A DNA stretch of 64,000 nt from Hyphodiscus hymeniophilus (GCA_016508695.1 VNKQ01000018.1:62001-126000); one strand, 5' to 3'; shown: positions 9,980 through 21,408, numbered from the stretch's first letter. Made by a program: numbers and translations. Notes: generated from the letters alone by a model not told the origin.

Positions 9980-12877
9980 GAATCATGACAAAACGAAACG
10001 AACCGACCAAGAAAAGAGAAGCAAGGGTGAGCAGTCGCCGGAATTGTCAGAGCTTCAAGAACTATTCTCCGCCATCAATTCTTCGAACGGTAGTTTGATG
10101 AAGCTATCAATGGTGATTCGAAGCTCCCCGGCACGGGACGACTATCTCAAGGCAGCTTCTCGATTCAAGGACTGGAATCCTGACCCAGATATTGGTCACG
10201 TGAAGGAGAAGCATGGCTCGGCCAAAGGTAGCACTGAATTGCTGCTCCATCGCCTTGGAAAAGCAATCACTCGTCGTCGTCAATTCCTCAAATATCGTGT
10301 GGAGCATTTTGAGAAGCTATCGGGGGCATGGGAGGACGATGAGAGAGCAGATGAAAAAAATGACAAGCCCGAGAAAACGATGGCATCAACCAAAGCGACA
10401 ACATTTATGGGAAACGATAATATCTACCAGAAAGAAGGCTCAGATACGGCTGGCTCCTTTGGCTCACAGACATCTTATGAGGCGACGATTTTAGGAGACG
10501 AAAAATGCGCCCCACAAACTGACCGTACCACATCCTCCGAAACTAGCGTTCCCGGACATCTCGTTCCAGTTTGGAGAGCCCTTTAATTGTCCTTATTGCT
10601 TTACTGAGCAGAATGTGAAGGACAAAGCCGCTTGGAAGTGAGTCTGCTGGTATTGATTGTGCCATAGTAGCTGACGGTTTCCAGGAAACATGTATTCCGC
10701 GATCTAAAGCCCTATGTCTGTACTTTTCAAGGATGCGATATGATGATGTTCCGCAGCCGGAAAGAGTGGTTTGCCCACGAGCTTCAAAACCATCGACGCC
10801 AATGGACGTGACAATACTGCCGGCATGGTGCTTTCACTACCTCAGCTTCCTTTTCAAAGCACATTACATCTTCGCATCCAGGGGTGCTGGCTAAAACTCA
10901 GATGGAAGCTATAATCCTGCAGAGCGAGGAAGCTGTAGAAATCATTTCTGCGTTTGCATGCCCGCTCTGCGATGAGTGGGAGGCCAGCATCAAAGCACGT
11001 CAAGGGAAGCAGGATCCTCATACCTCCATGGTGCTCAAGGAGCGAGAAGCTGTTGAGCCACACGGAACCAAAAACCAATTCCGGAGGCACTTAGGGCGAC
11101 ATATGGAGCAATTGGCGTTATTCGCCTTACCCATGAGCGAGGTTGACGAGCTCGAGAACAATAGCACAGATGAAGATGATGGAGATGCCTCTGATCAAAG
11201 TGTGGAGGGGCCGGACGAGACTTCACAGCCCCTCGTACATGCAACGGGGACTGAGGCCATTTCTGATAACTCTGCTATCAGCCAAAATGAGGGGGAGACT
11301 TCAGAGCCTGCAGCTGTAGTCGCATCCTCTTCATCGAAACTTCAAGTTGAAGGAGTGGGTAGAACAGACCCATCTCCAGCTTCGCACCGAGCAGCCCAAG
11401 CCACCGAATCAAACGATAATGAAGACGATACAGTCGACGCTCGGATTCATCCTAGCATCGTTGGCTCGGCACCAGTCCTTCACACGGCTGTCAAGGCCCC
11501 TGCGCTTCATCGACTGATTTCTGGGAGCGAGGTTTCTCCCGGGCGTTCGCAAAGTCCAATACGTTCGGTAATCGTTAGAAAGGGACCCTACCCCCGCTCA
11601 GACGAGGACATTGACGAGCAAGATTACTACCTCGAATGGCCGGACGGGAATCGGCTCTCTAAAGCTCGTGCACGATCTCGAGAATGGTCTCAAGGTTCTG
11701 CTTCCTCATCTGGAACGCTTAAGAATGAAGAGTTGCAGAGGGTACGCAAAGAACTTGAATCTTTCAAGTTGAAGCGAGTGGGAGAAGAGGAGGCCAAACG
11801 TCTCCAAGAGAATTAGGGCTCAATAGGGCGCGTGAGCAGCACGAAATAGAAGTAAACCCGCCCTCCATAGATGAGCCTCCAAGCACAAGTCGACTTTCTG
11901 TCGCTTACGACCGCCATCCGGAATTCACTGCCAAAATCGCGGCTGACCTACAAGATGCCGGATTTAATCCCGACAACGTTATCAACTTTGTCAATAATTC
12001 GAATAACACCAGATCCACCGAAGCAGGCTTCATTAATGGAATCCAACCAACGTCTGGTCCACATGCTGAAGATTTCGGCGAAAGATTAGCACCTCACACT
12101 AATGCTGACATCCAACTCGAATACGAACTTCGCAAAGAGTTGGACGCAGTAGGAAGTGAAGAAGAAGCCAGGCGCGGGAAGAGCGATACGGTGATGGAAA
12201 GATTATACAAAGAGAAGAAGATAATGCACCGGAGCAGAGTACTCGCAGAGCGCAGGGCAGAGAGGGACAAAGAGCGCAAGAAGGAAGATGATGAAGCTAT
12301 TGAGAGCTGGAAAAAGCAGCAGATCGCGAAAGAGCAGAGGATGAAGGAAGAGAAGGAAGAGAAAGAGAAAGAGTACACACTTCGACTTGAGGAGGACTTG
12401 AGAAAATCTGGAATGGATGAACGAGAGATTAATCTTGTGACAAAGAAAGAGGCAGCTACCGATGCCAAGCGACCAACATATACCAGGATTGCCCGAAGAC
12501 ATCTTTCGATTGAAACTCTGAACTGGCACCGGATCGACTACGAGCTTGACAAGGTAAGTATCATGTAAATTGACTGTTTGCGACACAACTGACAAGAGTA
12601 GGATCCTGAATATGTTTTGATCAAACGACGGGTTCCAGAATATGAGCAAGACTTCCTCTGGAATCATACTCGTGAGATCAGAGAAAACAGAGCAGAGTCC
12701 CGCATCGCAGAAAGCAGTAAGGGTGAATCGCAATTGGTAGATGACGGATTCGGGTTTGACCCAAAAAAGGCGAAGAAGAAGAAGCACAAGAAGAAGGACA
12801 CTTACGTCTTCCCTGTTGAGTCCAATCCGGTGTATCGCGGAGGAGATGAGGAAGGAGCTCCAGGAGAAACGTCATGA
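9903..12877 (+). pseudogene. Broken C2H2 zinc-finger / DUF8035 protein gene
   Basis: The family order is intact: a helical SMVIRSSPARDDYLKAA region, two C2H2 modules (FNCPYC and YVCTFQGCD), an ACPLCDEWE module ending RHLGRHMEQLALFALP, a long acidic linker, and a DUF8035-type end (RPTYTRIARRHLSIETLN, then DPEYVLIKRRVPEYEQDFLW). Two introns are still well formed (10638-10684 and 12554-12601). The gene is nevertheless broken. The open frame starts at 9903 with no ATG before ~10098. The frame must shift by one base near 10495-10550. TGA at 10809-10811 replaces the first Cys expected in WT-C-QYC of a finger. Another single-base shift is needed near 11813. Intact relatives carry a further ~150-200 residues upstream. 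Their role is unknown, although nuclear or nucleic-acid binding is likely from the fingers. Confidence 0.75.
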
Positions 12878-12986
12878 AACCAAATGTGGGTTCTTCGATG
12901 ATTTTTTCGGGCCGTGGGGGAAGTGGAAGAGATGCTCCAAGTCCCATGGTACTTCGGGATAGGTATTATAAGAAATCTTGATCACC

Positions 12987-13848
12987 TTATCTCCCCAAAT
13001 ATCCCCCATCAACTGCGTGAATCTCCCCTCCAATGTAATCCCCACTTCTGGCACACAAATGAATGACAGCGCCGGAAAGATCACTAGGACTGCCCCATCT
13101 ACCAGCAGGTATTCTCTGCAGTATAGCCTTCTCCTTTTCTCCTCCATCCTTTATTGCATTTGTCAACTCTGTCTCAATATATCCAGGAGCAATCGCATTG
13201 ACATTGATTCCCTTAGCCATCCACTCGTTATTCAATGCCTTTGTAAGCTGTGTAATAGCTCCTTTGCTTGCTGTGTAAGCAGGAATCTCAACACTGCCAG
13301 TAAAGCTTGTCATGCTGGCAATGAACACGACCTTCTTTTTTGGCACGGCCCCGTCCCCCGAAAAGCCTTTCAGACTTGTATTCAACCAATGTTTGGCCAA
13401 TGCTCTGGTCAATTGAAACCCAGCCGTAACATTCACAGATATTATCTCATCCCAATTCGTATCTGGAAACTCTTCCGCAGGACAGCGATGTTGCAGACCG
13501 GCGCAATGCACGAATATATCGATTTCATGGTAATCGTTGGTGATCAGAGGTACGATCCCAAGAACGCTCTGGCGACTAGAAAGATCACATTCATATATTT
13601 GCGCTTTTCGCCCTAGCCTCTGGATCGCTTCCTTCACTTCGAGACCCGAATCGACATTTCGTGCGAGTAGAATGACATCTGCGCCTGCAGACGCTCTATT
13701 ATTTGAGTAAGCTGGGATCGAAAAGTAGTCGCTGAATGGACTTTGCCTACAGCGCAACAGCTAAAGACCTACCAATACCCCTTGTGCCGCCCGTGATCAA
13801 TACGGTCTTGTCCTTGAGGCCGAAGAGGTTTGATAGGTAGGAGTCCAT
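12987..13848 (-). CDS. Short-chain dehydrogenase/reductase (KduD/FabG-like)
   Basis: Two exons: 13848-13751 and 13695-12987, 268 aa. The Rossmann dinucleotide motif TGGTRGIG lies at residues 19-26, and VHCAG replaces the usual NNAG. The catalytic Ser sits in FIASMTSFTGSV, followed by YTASK (Tyr and Lys). The PGYIETELT segment and the C-terminal GGEIHAVDGGYLGR are typical of classical SDRs close to 2-deoxy-D-gluconate 3-dehydrogenase and 3-oxoacyl reductases. The enzyme should use NAD(P)(H) in the cytosol. The substrate cannot be read from sequence. Its start codon is 131 bp from that of the divergent WDR6-like gene. The first exon carries the whole glycine-rich loop. Confidence 0.86.
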
Positions 13849-13979
13849 GATGTTGTCGATGCCTGCTTGGAAAGAGAGAGCTTCCCCCAAAATTACCCCG
13901 CGCTAGTAATCTAGCCCCACTTTATATCCTCAAGCATTTCAAAAAATTGTCCCAGGACATCAAGCTCGTCAAAGTTTCA

Positions 13980-16900
13980 ATGTCGGTTAAGGTCAGTCAA
14001 GCTTCTTTATATGTCATGTATAAACTTACTGGATTGAACTTTTCCTCGGATCTTCTTGGGGTGTTAGCCGAGTAAATCGATTCAAAGCTGGCTTTGGCCA
14101 GGACTCTGCTTTCTGCTACAAATTCCCAGTGGATCTGCGAGTGTTTTGGGTAAAGGAATGGCTTAGCCTGCGTTTGGGACTCATACACTTGTCGCAGTAT
14201 TCAAGCATCTACGATAGGTCTAAGGGCTTGTTAGCAGTTCCTAGCTCTCTCCCACACCTCTCTATTCAATGCGCAAAATTTCTTAGCAGCTGCGGCTATT
14301 CTCTCCCTCATCTCATTGTTGACGTCGACGTCCCATTTTGTTTAGATGTACCCGCTAATAACCTTCCTAGCATGATCATACACTCAACCCCGTGACAGCT
14401 CTCGAGTTTTACCAATGCCCGTTCACATCAGACACGCTCGTGCTCGCAGGAGAAGGATGCTACTTAAAAGTCTTTCATGCGAAGACATCAGGTCTTTTAT
14501 GCCAATTCAAAGTCTTTCAAAATCAGGCTATCCACGGCATTGCTGTTCGACAGTATGCTGCTCCAGGCGATGCTCAGAACCTGGACGTTACTATCTGGGG
14601 AGGTTCGTGCCTGGCAGTCTTTACTCGCCAGAATTTCAGAAAAATACTTGCCTCCAACACTCCTCGTTCTGATCTCTCCGAAGATCCAGAGTGTAATTGT
14701 TACGCTACTATTGCTTCGGATTGGATCCTTCATGCGGTAATCTCTCAAAACGATGAGTTGTTTATAATCACAGCACACAACACGGTTCTGCGGGCGGAAC
14801 GCCAAAAGGAGGCTTTAAGGCTAGAAACTTTGAGTTCGCCTTCAAGGTCAATTCTCTACTCGGCTCAACTGGTCTACGAATCTGAGGGAAGCGTCTTGGT
14901 CGCGGCCGGGACGGTGTTTGGGGAGATTCTTGTTTGGCGATGCTTACTGGATACGTCCGCTTCGTCAAGTCAAGTTCTTCATACTTTTACCGGCCATGAA
15001 GGTTCTATCTTTGGAGTCAACACCTCGGCAGTGGTGGTTGGTCCGGACGGCAATCTCATAAGGCTGTTAGCAAGTTGTAGTGATGATCGTACGATCCGCA
15101 TTTGGGAAATTGATATGGGCGGAACTGTTGGCGAGGTATCATCAAAAAGTATCCCAGGAAGAGAGACTGGATTTGGGGGTAAATTAGAGCAAGAGAGATT
15201 ATCAGATAAAGGTTTGGCGATAGCTATGGGCCATGCTTCCAGGATATGGAGTGTACAATTTCTTCTTACAGAATTCGGAATTGGTGTTCTCTCGTTTGGA
15301 GAAGATGCAACGACACAGCATTGGCGGCTGGAGAATTCAGGATACAGTCCCTCCAAAACGGATAAAAGCATCATTCCAAACGAAGACAGGCAGGTAAGAC
15401 TTACACATCAAAGCACCTTCGCTTTCAACACGGGGAAACACGTATGGTCAAAAGCGGTAAGTTCATGGGATCATGGGTCTGTTGAGGTGGCAACTGGAGG
15501 TGCGGATGGGAAGATCTCGTTGTGGCAAATTTCGGCTCTTGAGGATTTGCGATTACGATCATGGGATTTTCAAGAGATTCTCCGAGATCTTTTCCCACTG
15601 CAAAGTGCTGAAGCATGCCCCCCGACTGAGAGCTTGCAGGGCGAGTCGAAAGGCTTTGGGTCCGTGAAATTATGCAACAGAACACACCCATCAGATGGCT
15701 CAGCTTCCCAGCCACCGGTGTTAGCAGTTCCTTCAGCAAATGGCCCCAAGCCAACTCCGAAGAAACGTCTTAAAGATGCTTTCAACAAATACGCATTCGT
15801 GTCCGCAAACAAAGTCCTCGCTACAACGACATTTGGCAGAGTTCTGGTAGGAGAGATTAGCACGTGTATTACGTGGACAGAAGTCAGTTTGCCAGCTGGC
15901 AGCAATGATCTGAGATCATACTCGATTGTCAAAAGTATTCCGGAAATTGGCATTGCTTTTCTGGGTAGTGCCCGCGGCACTATCTTCCTCTATCGATCCG
16001 GCCATATTCAGGAGTTTGGCAAGATTCAAGGGAAGGTCGCCGACATGTTCGTTTTAGGCAACGCCACTGTTGAACTTGTCGCAACTACTCTTGGATCTAC
16101 AGTCGCGACGTTGTTCAGAGTTCGTTAGTTTCTCATACATGAAGAGTGAAAGCTGACTTGGATACCTTAGCTTTCGACTGACGAAGAAGGCTTGTGCAAA
16201 CAACCCCAACAGTTGAACCTATTGGATAAGTTCACTGTCACAAGTGCAGGCAAGGTTGCAAATTGCCTGGTCCTGGGATCGAGGTTCGGTGCATTGGCTG
16301 TATACGACTCTGAGAAGTCTGAGGAGCCTACCTGCACTTGGTCACCAATGGACCCGGACGATGCAGTTACAAGTGTTGTGAACCTCCCACATTCAGCGGG
16401 TCCAGGGTATTTCCTCACAACAGGACGAAACGGCACCTACTTCATATTTTGTCTCTCGGACTCACTCAGCATGGTACACCAGGGCACACCTCCCTTTGGG
16501 CCGTTGATTGAAGCAGCCTGGTTTTCGGGGACTGATTTGATGATGCATGGCTTTAAAAGTAAAAACTTCATTGTCTGGAACGAAACACAACAGTGTGAGA
16601 TCGCAAGCGTTGAGTGTGGGGGTGCTCACAGAAGCTACGCATATTCGCCGGTTGCTGGTAGCGGTGGTGCGGGCTATTTCATCTACACGAAAGCTTCCAG
16701 GCTATACCTCCACTATCAAAGCGAGCCTTCACATCGGATTATCAAGCCTGGCGGCCATGGGAGAGAGATCAAGGCATGTGCTGTGTCATCAGATGGTCTG
16801 ATCGCTACTGGGGCGGAGGACACGACGGTCCGAATCTGGAAGTATCAGGACGGGATTGCGACTGTAAAAAGGCAGTTTAATTGCCTGGCAGTAGTACAAA

Positions 16901-17874
16901 GACATACTACTGGCATCCAACATCTTCAATGGCATGGCTCATCCTACGTGTTCAGTAGTGGTGGGAACGAGGAGTTCTTTGTATGGGCTGTGAACCCGAT
17001 ACCCGGCTTTGGTATAGGCCTCGCTTGCGAAGCATCGTGCCCGGATCAGAGCGAAGATAAAGACTTGAGGATCATGGGCTTTGATGTGAGCTCGCTGTCA
17101 GTTCTGGACGGATCGGAGAGACTTTTGATCAGCCTGGCATACTCTGACTCAACGATTCGATGCTACACGTACTCGAAGGCGGAGAACTTTAGACTGATAG
17201 CAAAGGGGCAGTACAGATCGTCTTGCTTGATGCATCTCCGTCACCTCAAATTCCGAGACGAGCAATTCCTTTTGACAGCAGGTACCGACGGCTACCTCAC
17301 AGTGTGGACAACTAAATTGCCCATTCCCCAAAACAACCCCGGTATATTATGGGGCAATACGGTTGAAGATGGAAGTCGAGCCTTTATGCTTCACGCGCTC
17401 TCAAATCACAGACTACATCAAAGCTCGATCAAAGCCCTCGTTGTTATTACGAAAGGCAACAAAATCATTGTTGCTACCGGAGGAGATGACAATGCTCTTG
17501 GTGTTACGGTCTATGACACCGATGATCTCTCAAAGCAACCGAGAAGTATCATTGTCATGTCAGCACATGCTGCTGCGATTACTGGTCTGTCATTTGTGTC
17601 CACACGTCACCCAGAAGCTTCTGAAGAGTTGAGAATCGTCACGTCGAGTAATGACCAGCGGGTCAAGGAGTGGGCGCTGTGTAGATGCGATGAGAGTGCA
17701 GACCACTCAAATACAGATAATGTGAATAATGACCTGCACCTCAGGAAGGTGGGAGATGTCTTCACGTCGGTGGCAGACGTCGGTGATGTTACTACTTTCA
17801 AAACTGAGAGCGGATCGAAGGTGTTGGTTGTAGGAAATGGAATGGAGGTTTACGAATTGGCATCTGCAATATAG
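13980..17874 (+). CDS. RTT10: WD40 protein WDR6/Rtt10 (Trm734), tRNA 2'-O-methylation cofactor
   Basis: Three exons: 13980-13991, 14371-16119 and 16171-17874, about 1154 aa. The large exons encode repeated WD40 blades (for example FTGHEGSIFGVN with DDRTIRIWEID, and GHGREIKACAVSSDGLIATGAEDTTVRIWKY). The N-terminal HDHTLNPVTALEFYQ, with LAGEGCYLKVFHAKT, is the family entry. In yeast the protein partners with the methyltransferase Trm7 to modify wobble position 34 of tRNAs. No ATG opens exon 2 in frame: the long frame begins after a CTAG acceptor at 14370. The best first exon is ATG-TCG-GTT-AAG, giving MSVK joined to HDHTL and matching the short N-terminus I expect. That implies an unusually long 379-nt intron, so the first exon is uncertain. 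Confidence 0.82.
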
Positions 17875-18142
17875 AGCATACCATAGCTAGAACGATCCGA
17901 ATTCGACCATGCCATCAAATCCATGAAAATATGTCAGTATGGCAAAACGTGAGCTGGTTTGCTGTATCGAAAAGGGGTCCATCAGATAGGACTACTAATC
18001 TACCTTAGTAATGCACAGGTACAGTAAACAAGGATTAAGCGAATTATGCAGGGTCTTTTCCGGTAGCCGGTGACGCTGTGTTTGTGCAACACGTGAGAAT
18101 CCAGGCACCACCATACTGAACTCTACTGTTACGTCCAAGCAC

Positions 18143-18394
18143 ATGCTCAGCCCACCAACTCAGTCACCAACTCAGTCACCAACTCAGTCACCAACTCAGT
18201 CACCAACTCAGTCACCAACTCAGTCACCACCCCATGCCACGACTCACGGAACTAGTGAAGAGGACGACGCTGATCTGCTAACATGTGCCAACTGTACAAA
18301 GAATTCTCCAGCTATCTGCTGCTACCTCGCCCCACTCGCATCAACTCTCCTCGGCCTCGGCATCTATCAAACTGTTGAGGATTCTCCTCCATGA
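18143..18394 (+). other. Small open frame with six PTQS repeats, possible upstream ORF
   Basis: The ATG at 18143 opens 83 codons that begin MLSP, then six exact PTQS units encoded by the minisatellite, and end with EDSPP. An in-frame stretch at 18255-18311 looks like an intron of 57 nt (GTGAAG donor, CTAAC branch, TTCTCCAG acceptor). It stops 97 bp before the ATG preferred for the hydrolase. No splice joins it to the hydrolase frame: I tested the available donors and acceptors and none fits the phase. It could be an upstream ORF, a tiny gene, or chance. Confidence 0.3.
18155..18226 (+). repeat. 12-bp minisatellite, six perfect copies
   Basis: The unit CCAACTCAGTCA is repeated six times without mismatch. 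Because the unit length is a multiple of three, length changes would keep the small open frame around it in phase. Confidence 0.95.
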
Positions 18395-18491
18395 ACTCGT
18401 CACCCTCATCTTCCTGCGAAAGTACAAAGCTCAACGAAGCCACCGCGCTGGCGAACCCTTCCTCTACCAGCGCAGTCTCGAACAAGCCACC

Positions 18492-20165
18492 ATGATCGGA
18501 ACCTCCAGAGCAGAGTTCTACTTCATCCGCGTCTGCATCTTCGGTTTGCACTACATTGTACCACTCTGCCTTCTCTACTGCATTGCACTCGTTGGGCTCT
18601 ACGGCATCAAGGCTACGACCTACAGGTTTCCGCTCATTGTCGAGAGTGTCGCAATCGCCGAAACCCTGTTCTACCTTTGTGTCTATATACCCTACAGTTA
18701 TTTTCTCCAGCGACAAGCGGTCCATCCACCTGCGCCGACGCGCGACGAGCGTCAAGAGCTCTTCCGCCTATGCAACGACAACATATCAGATCCCGAGACA
18801 TACTTGCAGAAGTGGTTCCTGGGAGCGCCAATAGATGAGATTAAGAGGGAGAACGTGAAGGACTTTTTCTTGTGGGCGTTTTTCAACCGCGGTGGGCCGC
18901 CCGGAGACGATGACGAGGAGTTGAACCAGTACGTCGATGCTACGGAGAAGCTTTTGGGTCGACCAATAGAGGAGGGCAGAGGCAAGGCAGTATGTTTGCG
19001 CTTGACTTTAGATAATGTCTCTATGTTACACAGAAGTTTGATTTGGTATTTTGTAAGACACCCTCACAATTCCTTAGACTCGCAAGCTGATTTCCAGCAG
19101 TGCGTTGGCTTCGTCGATTTCCTCACATATATGAAACTCCTATTTGGCGGCTTTCACTTTCATAGAACGTCCATCTCTCGATTTTTCAGCCTCTTTCCCT
19201 TCCGACCACAGTCTCTCCTTACTACCCACCGTTCTCCCGCCAAGTACACGACATACTGGCATCGACCTCATACATCCACTACGAAACTGCCAGTCGTTTT
19301 CATACATGGAATTGGCATCGGCCTTTACCCGTACACAAGCTTTCTCAACGAGCTAAACTCGAACGAGGGAATCGAGTCCTCCGATCCCAATGATCAAGTT
19401 GGCATAATCGCCATCGAAATCATGCCAATCTCTTTTCGCCTTACTCGCCATGCACTCGGCCGAGAAGAGATGTGCGCCGAAATCGATATGATCGTCTCCA
19501 AACATTTTCCAAATCAGAAATTCGTTCTTATATCACACTCCTATGGTAGCGTCATTTCAACGCACTTGCTCAAAGCACCCAGCATCGCAGAACGTATTGG
19601 ACCTGTAGTTCTTATTGATCCCGTTTCGATCTTGCTACATCTACCAGACGTAGCATACAACTTCACGAGAAGACAGCCAAAACATGCCAATGAACACCAG
19701 CTGTATTATTTTGCGAGCATGGATATGGGCGTCAGTCATACACTCGCCCGGCACTTCTTCTGGAACGAAAATGTTCTATGGAAAAAGGACATTGGTAGAA
19801 GGAAGGTTACAGTCAGTCTAGGTGGTCGAGATCTGATTGTGAACACCGAAGCGGTTGGTCGATACCTCAGTTACAATCCTGAAAAGCCGAGAAACATGAA
19901 TGGGAACGGCAACGATGCGATTCTAATCGATCTTGAGAGTGATGATGACTCAGAGGACACAGGCATGCGAATGCGTGGTGGCGATGGAATCGAGCCAGAA
20001 GTTGGAGTCGACGATGAGGAGTGGAAACACAGAGCTTGGAAAGGAACTGGCATTGATGTCCTTTGGTTTAAGGACTTAGATCATGCGCAAGTGTTTGATA
20101 AGAAGAGTACACGAAGACGAGTCATTCGAGCTGTACACGATTATTGCGAGAACGAAGATGAATAG
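18492..20165 (+). CDS. Membrane-anchored alpha/beta hydrolase (fungal family)
   Basis: The start chosen is the ATG at 18492 (MIGTSRAEFYF). The open frame reaches back to 18285 but without an ATG. A 45-nt in-frame intron is likely at 19053-19097 (GTAAGA to TTCCAG), giving 542 aa. Two hydrophobic segments lie in the first ~75 residues (FGLHYIVPLCLLYCIALVGLY and VESVAIAETLFYLCVYIPYSY). After a helical region comes the hydrolase core: LPVVFIHGIGIGLYPY (oxyanion strand), LISHSYGSV (nucleophile Ser in S-x-S-x-G), an acid candidate in GGRDLIVN and a His in KDLDHAQVF. The protein family is common in Leotiomycetes and relatives. The substrate is unknown; a lipid ester is my guess. An acidic insert (LESDDDSEDT) precedes the catalytic His. 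Confidence 0.8.
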   Translation: MIGTSRAEFYFIRVCIFGLHYIVPLCLLYCIALVGLYGIKATTYRFPLIVESVAIAETLFYLCVYIPYSYFLQRQAVHPPAPTRDERQELFRLCNDNISDPETYLQKWFLGAPIDEIKRENVKDFFLWAFFNRGGPPGDDDEELNQYVDATEKLLGRPIEEGRGKAVCLRLTLDNVSMLHRSLIWYFVRHPHNSLDSQADFQQCVGFVDFLTYMKLLFGGFHFHRTSISRFFSLFPFRPQSLLTTHRSPAKYTTYWHRPHTSTTKLPVVFIHGIGIGLYPYTSFLNELNSNEGIESSDPNDQVGIIAIEIMPISFRLTRHALGREEMCAEIDMIVSKHFPNQKFVLISHSYGSVISTHLLKAPSIAERIGPVVLIDPVSILLHLPDVAYNFTRRQPKHANEHQLYYFASMDMGVSHTLARHFFWNENVLWKKDIGRRKVTVSLGGRDLIVNTEAVGRYLSYNPEKPRNMNGNGNDAILIDLESDDDSEDTGMRMRGGDGIEPEVGVDDEEWKHRAWKGTGIDVLWFKDLDHAQVFDKKSTRRRVIRAVHDYCENEDE

Positions 20166-20574
20166 AAGGACCAAGGGAACGAAGAATTCGTTCCACGACT
20201 TTGCGACTCACAAACATATGCACATGTTGAGACAGGCACTAGTCTATGATAGAGCAGAGGCTGGCGTGCCTCAAGGGTGTTGCATTTCGTCACGCCGTAG
20301 CTCTGTACCAAACTATGGGACGGAGGCTATATTTTCGGAACATATCAGAACCAGATAACGGTCGGAGAAAACCAGACTAGTCTAATCGGCCCCAATGCTG
20401 ATAATAATTTCTTCCTAGACTGGCTGGATGCCATGTATGAGGAATCGAATCGAATTCCTCAACTCTAACACTCTCTTTCATTTCTACACTTTTCATTTAC
20501 GCCTGCAAATCCAGAACTGCTATCCACCGAATACACAAAGCAACAGCAGCATATAACATAACTCATTCGACACA
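20166..20574. other. Intergenic, 0.4 kb
   Basis: This contains the hydrolase 3' end and the promoter of the next gene. A short inverted repeat (arms GAGGAAT / ATTCCTC around an 8-bp loop) ends at 20460 and could form a hairpin. Nothing else is seen. Confidence 0.45.
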
Positions 20575-21408
20575 ATGTGGAGAGCAATCGGCGGTGCTAT
20601 CATCGGCAGTGTAACCGTCTCTGTTGGGAATGAAATCTCGACCGAGGTGAAGAAGCCGCACAAACCAAAGCCTCACAAGCCCAAGGAAGATGGAGGGCAT
20701 AAAGATGCCAAGAATCATGACAAGAATAAAGACGCGCCTAATGTCAGCAAAGAAATTCTCAACATGCCTTCCAATCACACTGCGAAAGTAGTGCCGTCCA
20801 AAAAAGAAGTTGCGCACAAGAGAGGAGACGGAGCGGAGACCATGTTTCAGATCGCGAACTTGACGGCTGAGAGTCTGCGCATCCATCACGCCCATGTTGT
20901 GCTGAATGGGACTTTGGCTCACATCTCAAATGCAACGGATTCAGCGTCGAAGCTGCGAGCGCCAGCATACAACACAACTGAGGTGCACATCCCCATCGCC
21001 ACACCCTTGGGTCCGAGCTCGATCGCGAGTCATCAATTCGGCAATCTTGTGAGCTGGGCTTTTGGCTTGGCTCAAGTCTTGAATACAACGAGTTTCGAGA
21101 CTGGCGATGGATCGATGGGACGAGTGCTGACGCCCAGAGCTCTGCAATTGTCTGAGGGATTGGGCAGAGAGATGTATACGATGAGTAGTGCAGATGTATG
21201 GATCTCCCAGCCTCATTCTCCCCTAAAAATGGCTTACTGACTCTTCGTATAGGTCGCGATTGTATCCTGTGTAGCAGTAGTCCTTACATTAGGCTTCTTT
21301 GCTCTCATTGGTATAGCTGCGCTAATGATTAGGAGAGCAGAGCGTGAGGACAGACTGGCTGAAGTTGATTCTTACAGCGACGAAATTGGGTATGAAGAGG
21401 AGAAGTAA
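20575..21408 (+). CDS. Predicted single-pass membrane glycoprotein, unknown family
   Basis: Two exons: 20575-21195 and 21253-21408, 258 aa. I do not recognise the family. The N-terminus (MWRAIGGAIIGSVTVSV) is weakly hydrophobic and may act as a signal sequence. A Lys/His/Pro-rich stretch follows (KKPHKPKPHKPKEDGGHKD). The middle region has several N-glycosylation sequons (NHT, NLT, NGT, NAT, NTT). Exon 2 begins right before a strong membrane helix (VAIVSCVAVVLTLGFFALIGIAALMI), which is followed by RRAERED and an acidic tail ending DEIGYEEEK. The likely topology has the glycosylated part outside and the short tail inside. It is the first of three similarly organised genes on this strand. Confidence 0.68.

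Larger units (their letters stand above)
17875..18491. other. Intergenic / 5' leader of the alpha/beta hydrolase gene
   Basis: This stretch holds the end of the WDR6-like transcript unit and the leader of the hydrolase gene. It contains a 12-bp minisatellite and a small open frame (18143-18394), both described separately. No other gene is visible. Confidence 0.5.

Noticed and set aside
12140..12568. Separate Lys/Glu-rich coiled-coil gene
   Set aside because: The frame is continuous with upstream codons from ~11813 and joins by a good intron to the DUF8035 end. It is part of the C2H2/DUF8035 pseudogene.
18155..18226. CRISPR-like array
   Set aside because: The 12-bp units are directly adjacent without spacers, so it is a minisatellite, and the genome is eukaryotic.
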